NCBI GenBank assembly: GCA_910575625.1
Contig: CAJTFD010000009.1
Coordinates: forward strand, 1-64,000
Origin: Clostridia bacterium
GTDB taxonomy: Bacteria > Bacillota > Clostridia > Lachnospirales > Lachnospiraceae
Reading direction: 5' to 3'
DNA length: 64,000 nt
Under the pieces are notes generated by a model. That model ran no database searches and was not told the origin of the DNA. It saw nothing but the letters and a program-made list of their open reading frames with translations. The position numbers and the translations under genes were made by a program. The first letter of the stretch is position 1. Every line of letters starts with the position of its first letter. Positions 1 through 6,627 of this stretch are shown piece by piece.

Positions 1-1
1 T

Positions 2-1186
2 GGCATCAGTCCTGTTCTGGCAAATATTTATCTGCATGAACTGGATATGTACGTGGAGGAATACAAGGCAGGCTTTATAAAAGGAAACCGGATAAACCGC
101 AAAGTGAACCCGGAATACGCCAGACGGAACCGTGAGGTGCAGAGGTTTATGCGCCAGAACAGGGAAGTATGGGACAGCCTTAGTGAAGCCGAAAAGAAAG
201 AACGTGCCGGGGAATTACGCAGACTGCGGGAGAAGCAGAGGGAAATCCCGTCCAAGCAGTTCCGCGATGAAACTTACAAAAACCTGCAATACGTCCGTTA
301 TGCGGATGATTTTATCATAAGCATTATCGGGAGCAAAAAGGATGCAGAAGCCTTAAAAGCAGATTTAGCCGTGTTCCTCAAAGAAAAACTGAACCTTACA
401 CTGTCAGTGGAGAAAACCAAAATTACCCACGCAACTGGCCGGGCAAGGTTTCTTGGCTACGATATTTCAATTTCAAAAAGTCAGGAAGTCACAAAACGTC
501 AGGGTAGGAAAGTGAAGGGATACAGCGGCGCAGTAAAACTATATATGCCGCATGAGAAATGGGAATCGAAACTATTGGAGTACGGTGCAATCCGTATCAA
601 GAAAGACAAAGTTACACACAAAGAGCATTGGAAAGCCATTCACAGGTCACAGCTCATTAACCGCAAAGATATTGAAATTCTGTCAAAGTACAACTCTGAA
701 ATCAGAGGTTTGTACAACTATTACTCACTGGCATGTAATGTATGCGCAATGAGCAAGTTTGCGAGTCTGATGCATTACAGTATGCTGAAAACATTCGCAA
801 ATAAATACCGCACAAAGACCAGAAAGATTAAGAAGAAATATTTTAGAGATGGACGGTTTACAGTCATTTACAAGACAAAGAGCGGTATGAAAGAGAGCGT
901 ATTTTACAGGGGGCCTTTTATCCGCAAGGATAAGCCCAATGTGCCGCAGGCAGATATTCTTCCAGCTTACAAGCGGTATGACAGACCAAACCGCATAGCG
1001 GCGAAACTGCGCTCGAAAACCTGTGAACTCTGCGGACAGTATACAAATGATGTGGAGATTCATCAGGTAAAACGGCTGAAAAGCCTCAGCGGTGAATATG
1101 AGTGGGAAAAAGTTATGCTAAAGAACCGCAGGAAAACGCTGGCAGTATGCCCGGCGTGCCACCGTGAGATACACGGAAAAGACTGA
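2..1186 (+). CDS. ltrA: group II intron reverse transcriptase/maturase, C-terminal part
   Basis: The open frame enters from the left edge, so the N-terminal RT blocks are missing. What is visible starts with the GISPVLANIYL motif of RT block 4, then the catalytic YADD box near 300 (VRYADDFIIS), the thumb/maturase X domain, and a C-terminal HNH endonuclease-type zinc site with CELCG near 1021-1035 and CPACHREIH near 1150-1176. Such proteins bind their own intron RNA, help it fold and splice, and copy it into DNA at new sites. Catalytic residues in the visible part look intact. The stop at 1186 lies just upstream of the domain V RNA, the usual arrangement for an ORF in domain IV. Confidence 0.93.
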   Translation, partial: GISPVLANIYLHELDMYVEEYKAGFIKGNRINRKVNPEYARRNREVQRFMRQNREVWDSLSEAEKKERAGELRRLREKQREIPSKQFRDETYKNLQYVRYADDFIISIIGSKKDAEALKADLAVFLKEKLNLTLSVEKTKITHATGRARFLGYDISISKSQEVTKRQGRKVKGYSGAVKLYMPHEKWESKLLEYGAIRIKKDKVTHKEHWKAIHRSQLINRKDIEILSKYNSEIRGLYNYYSLACNVCAMSKFASLMHYSMLKTFANKYRTKTRKIKKKYFRDGRFTVIYKTKSGMKESVFYRGPFIRKDKPNVPQADILPAYKRYDRPNRIAAKLRSKTCELCGQYTNDVEIHQVKRLKSLSGEYEWEKVMLKNRRKTLAVCPACHREIHGKD

Positions 1187-1210
1187 TTTTGTTAGTTGAC
1201 GGCATATGGA

Positions 1211-1276
1211 GAGCCGTGTGCATCGAGAGGTGCCCGCACGGTTCGGGAGGGAGCGTCCACGAGGCGCTTACCTCAT
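1211..1276 (+). ncRNA. group II intron domains V and VI and 3' splice site
   Basis: Domain V is at 1211-1244: the strand GAGCCGTGTGC pairs with GCACGGTTC around a small GAGA-type loop, and the AGC catalytic triad is in the 5' strand. Domain VI follows at 1247-1274: GAGG (1247-1250) pairs with CCTC (1271-1274), GAGCG (1251-1255) pairs with CGCTT (1265-1269), and A1270 is left bulged as the expected branch-point adenosine. The intron then ends with AT at 1275-1276. Cutting there puts the downstream coding frame exactly in register with VirD4 (D-L-Y-N-T-S from 1277). Confidence 0.9.
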
Positions 1277-1618
1277 GATTTATACAACACTTCCGAGAAC
1301 CGGGGAAAGGAAAAGACCTACGGGCTGAATTATCAGAAATTGGGAAAGGAACTTATGAGCCAAGATGAAATAGCCGTCATGGACGGCGGCAAATGTATCT
1401 TGCAGGTAAGGGGCGCACGCCCCTTTTTCAGTGACAAATTTGATATAACCAAGCACCCAAGATATAAATTCCTTTCCGACTTTGACAAGAAGAATGAATT
1501 TGACATTGAGAAGTATCTAAAACGCCGCACGGCAGCTATCAAGCCGGAAGAACCCTTTGACCTCTACGAGATTGACGGGGCAGATTTGCAGGAGGAAACA
1601 GACCATGAGCAGACGTAA
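1277..1618 (+). CDS. virD4: VirD4/TraG coupling protein, 3' exon after group II intron
   Basis: The 113 residues read from the intron 3' splice site to the stop match the C-terminal end of the clostridial TraG/VirD4 family (GKELMSQDEIAVMDGGKC, then FFSDKFDITKHPRYK). The coupling protein is the membrane ATPase that hands relaxosome DNA to the type IV secretion channel. The Walker boxes and membrane segments must lie in the 5' exon, outside the window. An open frame could also be read from 1196 through the intron end, but those first 27 codons are intron RNA (domains V/VI) and not protein. Production of full-length VirD4 should require intron splicing. Confidence 0.88.
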   Translation, partial: DLYNTSENRGKEKTYGLNYQKLGKELMSQDEIAVMDGGKCILQVRGARPFFSDKFDITKHPRYKFLSDFDKKNEFDIEKYLKRRTAAIKPEEPFDLYEIDGADLQEETDHEQT

Positions 1619-1775
1619 CGCAAAGACAAAAGAAAATGACATTGAAAGATTTCTGATGAATGTTGCGGAAACCGCAGAAAACGCATTGCGGGAATACTGG
1701 GAGGAACGGGACGCAGAAAACCGCATTTATGCAACGGAGTATGTCACACGCCGGGGGCTTATCCCGCAACAGTGA
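1605..1775 (+). CDS. small conserved transfer-region protein
   Basis: The 56-residue protein begins at ATG 1605, overlapping the virD4 end by 14 bp in another frame, with GGAGG at about 1591-1595 as its ribosome binding site. It is highly charged and predicted helical (MSRRNAKTKENDIERFLM...). No membrane segment or catalytic motif is visible. Its position between virD4 and Maff2 is that of small ICE genes thought to be co-translated with the coupling protein. I do not recognise a defined function. Confidence 0.6.
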   Translation: MSRRNAKTKENDIERFLMNVAETAENALREYWEERDAENRIYATEYVTRRGLIPQQ

Positions 1776-1856
1776 CGGCAGGAAAGCCGCCCTTTTGCGT
1801 AGCAGCCGGAGGATATGGGGCGCAGGGAAAAAGGCGCAGGAGAAAGGGCTTTGCGT

Positions 1857-2000
1857 CATGGAAATGTGCATAACAGCCTATTCCGTCATGGAAAACGCCG
1901 TTCACAGCACATGGAAAAGCAAAGTGCAGCTTTCCCACGTCCTGCAAACAGCGTTTCCCACAACTCCATGAGCAAGGCAGTTATACACATTCCCACAACG
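1857..2000. repeat. long imperfect palindrome, copy 1, DnaA-box-like sites
   Basis: The two halves are imperfect reverse complements over about 65 nt each: TGGAAATGTGCATAAC at the left pairs with GTTATACACATTCCCA at the right, and the centre has ATGGAAAAGC against GCTTTCCCACGT. Near-matches to the DnaA box TTATCCACA occur as TGTGCATAA (1865-1873) and TTATACACA (1981-1989). A diverged copy is at 2475-2621, and several differences are on both arms so that pairing is kept. No gene is visible here. A replication or transfer origin hairpin, or a structured RNA, are the candidate roles. Confidence 0.75.
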
Positions 2001-2063
2001 CCGGGCGGCTGCTGAAACTCCCCCTCTCCCCCATTCATTTATTTATAAAAAACGGAGGTACAT

Positions 2064-2135
2064 ATCATCAAAAACGTAAACACCGGGTACATGGTTCGTG
2101 CGCCCACCAGAGGGCGCACCACCCTTTACAACTGA
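2064..2135 (+). other. possible short leader peptide before Maff2
   Basis: A good ribosome binding site (GGAGG at 2054-2058) is followed by an open frame KNVNTGYMVRAPTRGRTTLYN that ends at TGA 2133-2135. There is no ATG at the right distance: the codons there are ATC ATC, and the only ATG is at 2091. It ends shortly before a terminator-like hairpin (2173-2197). It could be a leader peptide using a rare start, or a remnant. The coding call is weak. Confidence 0.3.
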
Positions 2136-2172
2136 ATACCGCCACGCCGCAGAACCTACGCAGCGTGGGGAC

Positions 2173-2197
2173 AGCCGCCAAGACTGGCGGCTTTTTT
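2173..2197 (+). terminator. Rho-independent terminator-like hairpin upstream of Maff2
   Basis: AGCCGCCA and TGGCGGCT form an 8-bp stem with a 4-base loop, followed by a run of T (2192-2197). It separates the virD4-side transcript from Maff2 and could act as an attenuator. Confidence 0.75.
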
Positions 2198-2251
2198 CAT
2201 ACCCAAAAACCATTTTCCAAGCCGCAGGGAGCGGCAGAAAGCGAGGGCTAT

Positions 2252-2383
2252 ATGGCATTTTTTAATTCGGCAGTAGGCGTTTTGCAGACACTTGTTATCG
2301 CATTGGGCGCAGGTTTGGGCGTATGGGGCGTTATCAATCTTTTAGAGGGTTACGGCAACGACAACCCCGGCGCAAATGCTCAT
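2252..2383 (+). pseudogene. Maff2 family protein, 5' part, cut by IME insertion
   Basis: The frame MAFFNSAVGVLQTLVIALGA... is the start of the small Maff2 membrane protein found between virD4 and the trbL-like gene of Tn1549-type ICEs. It has one hydrophobic segment (about residues 8-30). After codon 44 (CAT, 2381-2383) the family sequence stops and the frame runs into IME DNA, ending a few codons later at 2392. The missing 27 residues are at 27204-27287. Joining the two pieces gives 71 codons without a frame change, the usual size for Maff2. Precise excision of the two inner elements would restore the gene. Confidence 0.88.
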
Positions 2384-2474
2384 GTACGGTAAAGAAGCAA
2401 GCAACCGAAAACAAGAGATAGACCGCCAGCACCAAACTATTCCGAACCAAAGAAACCAAAGACCAAAAGACAAG

Positions 2475-2621
2475 CATTGTGGAAATGTGCATAACAGGCT
2501 ATGGAATCATGGATAACTCTATTCACAGCACGTGGAAAAGCTAAAGAGCAGCTTTCCCACGTCCTGCAAACAGAGTTACCCACAATTCCATGAGATAGCC
2601 AGTTATACATATTCCCACAAT
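2475..2621. repeat. long imperfect palindrome, copy 2, at left end of IME A
   Basis: This is a diverged copy of 1857-2000, starting about 90 bp inside IME A. Again the two halves are reverse complements (GTGGAAATGTGCATAAC against GTTATACATATTCCCAC). ATAACTCT on the left arm faces AGAGTTA on the right arm, where copy 1 has AAACGC facing GCGTTT, so pairs have changed together. DnaA-box-like words are TGTGCATAA (2486-2494) and TTACCCACA (2576-2584). The stretch 2393-2760 holds no other feature except the promoter below. Confidence 0.75.
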
Positions 2622-2690
2622 GCCGACTACTACGGAATCCCACACTATCTTTCATATCTTTTTATAAATTCTTAAATTTCGTTTAGGGTA

Positions 2691-2745
2691 TTGCATTATC
2701 ACCTACAAAGTGTTAAGATGTTTATACACCCACAAAATGTTAAGA
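2691..2745 (+). promoter_or_regulatory. blaI promoter with two BlaI-type operators
   Basis: TTGCAT (2691-2696) and TAAGAT (2714-2719) are 17 bp apart. Two near-identical repeats, ACAAAGTGTTAAGA (2705-2718) and ACAAAATGTTAAGA (2732-2745), overlap and follow the -10 box. They resemble the ACA...TGT dyads bound by BlaI/MecI repressors, so autorepression is expected. AAGGAGG at 2749-2755 is the blaI ribosome binding site. Confidence 0.7.
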
Positions 2746-2760
2746 TAAAAGGAGGACAAC

Positions 2761-3135
2761 ATGGCACAGCAGATTTCTGAATCCGAACTGGTACTAATGA
2801 AAATCATTTGGAAGAATGGAGGGGCAGCTTTATACTCTCTCATCATGGAGGAATTGGAAAAAGACAAAAACGAATGGAAGAACAACACCGTACTCACGTT
2901 GCTTTCCCGATTAGGCGAAAAAAAGTTCTTGAAAGTCAAAAAAATCGGCAGAAAGAATGAGTATGTGGCAACGGTAACAGAAGCAGAATACCAGACCATG
3001 CAGACCCACAGCTTTCTTGATAAAGTCTACGGCGGGAATGTGAAAAACTTAGTGTCAACCCTGTTGCGGCAGGATATTCTTTCGGCAGACGAATTGAAAG
3101 AGATTGAAATATTTTGGAGAAAAGAAAATGAATGA
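2761..3135 (+). CDS. blaI: BlaI/MecI-family transcriptional repressor
   Basis: 124 residues. The N-terminal winged-helix domain (ISESELVLMKIIWKNGGAAL... NNTVLTLLSRLGEKKFL) is followed by the helical dimerisation part, as in BlaI/MecI/CopY. Such repressors hold an operon shut until a membrane M56 protease signals their cleavage. The gene overlaps the M56 gene by 8 bp, and two operator-like repeats lie just upstream. There is no beta-lactamase or penicillin-binding protein gene next to it, so the regulated target is not evident here and may only be the operon itself. Confidence 0.88.
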   Translation: MAQQISESELVLMKIIWKNGGAALYSLIMEELEKDKNEWKNNTVLTLLSRLGEKKFLKVKKIGRKNEYVATVTEAEYQTMQTHSFLDKVYGGNVKNLVSTLLRQDILSADELKEIEIFWRKENE

Positions 3136-4882
3136 ATTTATGAAAATATTATTGTCGCTGTCTGTTTCCGGCGCACTGTTACTGCTTCTTATTTTGGGAT
3201 TGAAGCCGCTGTATAAAAACAGGTTCAGCAAGCGTTGGCAGTATTATATTTGGATAATTGTTGCGCTGCGGTTTCTGCTTCCATTTACTCCCAATACTAC
3301 GATTGTTGGAAGCCTGTTTGAAAAATTCGACACAGCAGCAATAACAAATGAAATCCCTACAATCCCCAATGTACCCGTTCAGGTAAGTCCGGGTAACAAC
3401 GAAGCAGAGCCGATACAGACAAACAGGGATATGACCGCCGCTGCTGCGCTTGAACCATTTAACAAATATGTCTGCCTGTTTTTTATCTGGTCAGCATTGG
3501 CACTGGTTCTATTTGTCCGTAGGATAACGGTTTATCAAGGATTTATCCAATACATCAAAGCAGGCAACACAGAGGTATCGGATATAAAGATTTTAAATCT
3601 GCTATCTGATTGTGAAGAAAAATTAAATATTAAGACGAGGGTTGAATTATCCTATAATTCGTTGATTGCTTCCCCTATTATGATTGGATTCTTTCGACCA
3701 AGAATTGTTTTGCCTGTTCATGAATTGGAAGATAAGGAGCTGTCTTATATCTTTGTGCATGAGCTAACCCACTACAAGCAGAGGGATATGTTTTACAAAT
3801 GGCTGATACAGATTGTTGTGTGCGCCCATTGGTTCAATCCTTTTGTATATCTGCTGGAAAAGGAAGTGAATAAATCTTGTGAATTGTCATGTGATGAAAA
3901 AGTCATAGCGGTACTTGATGATAAAGCAAGGCGTGACTATGGGGACACATTGATTTCATTTTTGAAGTCAAACAATCTCTACAAAAGTTCTTTAGCTTCC
4001 GTCACTTTGACAGAAGGAGCAGAACAACTAAAAGAAAGGTTAGGTGCTATTATGAATTTTAAGAAAAAGAATAAACCCGTTGTTATTTTGACAAGCATAT
4101 TGACACTGTTTTTTGTTATAAGTGCTATTGTTATTGGTGTCTATACAACAGGCTCAGGTGCTGCAAATGCTCATGCAGCTCCTCTCTCAAATCCACAGTT
4201 AGACACGGAGGGAAAACCCTCATTGACATTAGATGTGAGCAGTTGTGCAGTAAATGTGCTGCCAGCAACAGATAATAAAATTTCTGCTGAATACAACAGC
4301 AATGTTTATGATGTGAAGATTGACGAATCAGATGATAGCCGAAAAGTATCTATTTCCTGCAAAACAAGCACGAATACAAATGATGAAACCATAAAACTTT
4401 ATATCCCAGATATTGATTATGGGGAAGTGAGTTTAACAGCAGATAGCGCCCATTTAACTTATGATTTTATAAGGTCTGGTAACATTGCGGGCAACTTCAA
4501 TATGGCGTCTGTCTTTTTGACTTTGCCGGAGGGCTTTAATGGTTCATTAAACGCAGTAGCAAACAGCGGATATTTCCAGTTGATTTCCAAAGATGATTTT
4601 GAAAATACCACCACAACCATTACCGATAGCGGAGATTGGGGAGAAATATATACGCCTAAAAATTTCACAGAAAGCAACGGGAACTATACGTTTACGAATG
4701 GCACAGGGAACAATGTTATCAATGTGACAAGAAAAGGCTCTGGTGTCATGGGAATATACAGTTCGGACGCATTTGATTCCTCAAATTTCCCGGAGGAATG
4801 GAAAGATTTATGGTCTGATACATGGCAAGGTACACCGTGGGAAGATGACTGGTGGCAGAACAGTTGGAAAGAGGAAGATTAA
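3128..4882 (+). CDS. BlaR1-like M56 metallopeptidase with C-terminal adhesin-like domain
   Basis: 584 residues from ATG 3128, chosen because it overlaps the blaI stop. The N-terminal half is a BlaR1-type membrane protease: hydrophobic segments near residues 5-25, 35-50 and 110-130, the zinc motif HELTH near residue 211 and a downstream C-E-L-S-C-D-E segment. A further membrane segment lies near residues 315-340. The outer domain is not the penicillin-binding sensor of BlaR1; it is a threonine/serine-rich beta domain resembling DUF4097 (SLTLDVSSCAVNVLPATDNK...). This suggests a different signal from beta-lactams. The C-terminus is rich in W and D/E. Confidence 0.85.
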   Translation: MNEFMKILLSLSVSGALLLLLILGLKPLYKNRFSKRWQYYIWIIVALRFLLPFTPNTTIVGSLFEKFDTAAITNEIPTIPNVPVQVSPGNNEAEPIQTNRDMTAAAALEPFNKYVCLFFIWSALALVLFVRRITVYQGFIQYIKAGNTEVSDIKILNLLSDCEEKLNIKTRVELSYNSLIASPIMIGFFRPRIVLPVHELEDKELSYIFVHELTHYKQRDMFYKWLIQIVVCAHWFNPFVYLLEKEVNKSCELSCDEKVIAVLDDKARRDYGDTLISFLKSNNLYKSSLASVTLTEGAEQLKERLGAIMNFKKKNKPVVILTSILTLFFVISAIVIGVYTTGSGAANAHAAPLSNPQLDTEGKPSLTLDVSSCAVNVLPATDNKISAEYNSNVYDVKIDESDDSRKVSISCKTSTNTNDETIKLYIPDIDYGEVSLTADSAHLTYDFIRSGNIAGNFNMASVFLTLPEGFNGSLNAVANSGYFQLISKDDFENTTTTITDSGDWGEIYTPKNFTESNGNYTFTNGTGNNVINVTRKGSGVMGIYSSDAFDSSNFPEEWKDLWSDTWQGTPWEDDWWQNSWKEED

Positions 4883-4990
4883 AAGTAGGTTATAAAGTAT
4901 GGGCGACAGTCTAAGTGCTATCGCCCCTTGCTTTATTAGAATGTATTTATAAATCATGCACTGCCTTATAAGTAGAGAGGGGGAATTTCT

Positions 4991-5434
4991 ATGACTTGCA
5001 CGGAGGCATACAAGGAGCATATCGAATACACATTTAATGCCTTTTGCAGAGTAGTTATACGCTATGCCGCTATCAACGCATGGCGTGACAGGGATAAGCG
5101 GCGGCAAAGGGAAATATCTTTTGAATACCTCACAGAAGAAAAGTTTTATCCATTCTGTACGTCAGACGCATATTTCATAGACCCCTACAAACAATACCCA
5201 GTTATGATATGCGGTCAGAGGGTTATCCTCACAAATGGGAATCTTGCCGAAGCCCTGTCTGCCTTGCCAGAGAAAAAAAGGGAAATCATTTACCTTTACT
5301 TTTTCGGGCGTTACACACAACAGGAAATCGGGGAACTATACGGACGCTGCCGGAGTACGGCGTGGCATCACATACACAGTGCCTTGCAAATGCTGCATGA
5401 AGAAATGGAGGTGCTTTTCCGTGAGGAATCCTAA
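4991..5434 (+). CDS. sigma-70-like regulator (region 4), IME A
   Basis: 147 residues. The C-terminal half has a sigma region 4 helix-turn-helix (LSALPEKKREIIYLYFFGRY TQQEIGELYGR...). The N-terminal half is short and has only weak resemblance to region 2. Proteins like this precede a small HTH partner in Tn1549-like ICEs; the outer ICE has its own pair at 51609-52272, so IME A carries a related module. The next gene overlaps its stop, which implies translational coupling. Likely role is control of element genes; the target promoter is unknown. Confidence 0.8.
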   Translation: MTCTEAYKEHIEYTFNAFCRVVIRYAAINAWRDRDKRRQREISFEYLTEEKFYPFCTSDAYFIDPYKQYPVMICGQRVILTNGNLAEALSALPEKKREIIYLYFFGRYTQQEIGELYGRCRSTAWHHIHSALQMLHEEMEVLFREES

Positions 5435-5645
5435 ACTTGTGCCATATGAAACGATTATCCGAGCAACCAGCGGAGAACCGGAAGCCATTGACGAGGTTTT
5501 ACGGCATTATGGCAAAAGAATCCGGCTTGCTTCCCTTGAAAACGGACAGGTCAACAAGGACACAGAGGACAACATTAAACGGCGGCTTATCGCTGCCCTG
5601 TTCCAGTTCCGCTTTGATGAACAGCCATACCCCAAAACTGAATAA
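5421..5645 (+). CDS. small helix-turn-helix protein, partner of sigma-like gene
   Basis: 74 residues from GTG 5421, with GGAGGT at 5408-5413 and an overlap of 14 bp with the sigma-like gene. The sequence (VPYETIIRATSGEPEAIDEVLRHY...) is the helix-turn-helix family that accompanies these sigma-like proteins. The outer-ICE counterpart is 52027-52272. A GTG start is preferred because the first in-frame ATG (5443) would remove the conserved start of the domain. Confidence 0.8.
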   Translation: MRNPKLVPYETIIRATSGEPEAIDEVLRHYGKRIRLASLENGQVNKDTEDNIKRRLIAALFQFRFDEQPYPKTE

Positions 5646-5673
5646 CCGCCGCCACATAGAACGGCACACCAAG

Positions 5674-5706
5674 ACAGGAAATCATAAAAAGGTTTCCTGT
5701 TTTTTT
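5674..5706 (+). terminator. terminator after sigma/HTH pair
   Basis: ACAGGAAA (5674-5681) pairs with TTTCCTGT (5693-5700), followed by TTTTTT. A closely similar hairpin is at 21268-21303 in IME B. The stretch 5707-6231 holds no gene; it contains AT-rich DNA and the oriT candidate below. Confidence 0.85.
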
Positions 5707-6151
5707 GCGTTTATTTTTGGCGTTTTTGAAAAACCGCCGTATTGCCACACGAAAAGGGAAACATGACATACTCTTTGTTTGGCAGTTTTCAATTTTCGGT
5801 GGTGTGGGGAATGAAAGGAAAATGAAGAAATTTTTCAAAATTCCCGCCTATCCGGGCTTGTGCGGTTTTGTAAGGAATGAGGGGAAATTTCCGCAAATCA
5901 CCGTCATTTTTGCTTTGCGTGGTGTTGTAGGTAGTAGGGGGAGAAATACCGCCGCAGAGTTGGCAAAATTCCCGCCCCGTCCGTCGAGGGTATCAGAAAA
6001 TTCCATGAGATATTTTCGCCGGAACGCAACAAACCAGCCACTAATAGCCGGATAGTAAGCAAACAGACCACACAGCGCAGTTTCTTAGAGCAAGATTCTA
6101 CCACAGTACCAAATTTCGCCTTTCGGCTCATTTTGTCCTGCGGGAATCTTG

Positions 6152-6169
6152 TTGGGGTTGCCACCCCAA
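6152..6169 (+). other. candidate oriT hairpin of IME A
   Basis: TTGGGGT (6152-6158) and ACCCCAA (6163-6169) form a perfect 7-bp stem with a TGCC loop, about 60 bp upstream of mobC and followed by a GC-rich tract. A short inverted repeat just upstream of mobC/relaxase genes is the usual place for the nic region. No nick site can be proven from sequence alone. Confidence 0.45.
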
Positions 6170-6231
6170 GCCCGCCTTTTTGCGGCTTGCGCCGCTTGAA
6201 AAAATCCACCCACGAAAGGAGGTTTACAGCC

Positions 6232-6627
6232 ATGAAGAAATACAACACACCCCACCGCCACCGGGTAATCAAAACACGCTTGACCGAGGAAGAATACGCC
6301 GAGTTTTCCGAGCGTGTCACCCTCTGCAAAATGAGCCAAGCCGAGTTTATTCGGCAAGCACTTATCAAGTCAAGCATACGCCCGGTCATTACCGTTTCCC
6401 CGGTCAATGATGAATTACTCTCTGCCGTGGGAAAACTCACAGCCGAATATGGAAAGATAGGCGGCAACTTGAACCAGATTGCCCGCTGTCTGAATGAGTA
6501 CGGCGCACCTTATAACGCCCTCTCCCAAGAGGTACGAGCCGCCACAGCGGGGCTTGCCGCCTTGAAGTTTGAAGTCTTGCAGAAAGTAGGTGAAGCCGTT
6601 GGCAACGTTCAAACATATCAGCTCTAA
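6232..6627 (+). CDS. mobC: MobC-like relaxosome accessory protein, IME A
   Basis: 131 residues from ATG 6232, with AAAGGAGG just upstream. The N-terminus is a ribbon-helix-helix DNA-binding segment (VIKTRLTEEEYAEFSERV) and the middle has the MobC pattern GGNLNQIARCLNEYG. MobC proteins bind near oriT and help open DNA for the relaxase. The stop overlaps the start of the relaxase gene by 29 bp, so the two are probably translated together. The ICE has its own MobC at 50515-50844. Confidence 0.88.
   Translation: MKKYNTPHRHRVIKTRLTEEEYAEFSERVTLCKMSQAEFIRQALIKSSIRPVITVSPVNDELLSAVGKLTAEYGKIGGNLNQIARCLNEYGAPYNALSQEVRAATAGLAALKFEVLQKVGEAVGNVQTYQL

Noticed and set aside
28-255. Minus-strand open frame at the left edge
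   Set aside because: It lies antisense inside the maturase gene and has no family resemblance or ribosome site.
1196-1276. N-terminal 27 codons of the open frame ending at 1618 as VirD4 protein
   Set aside because: These codons coincide with group II intron domains V and VI; the VirD4-like sequence begins exactly at the predicted 3' splice site.
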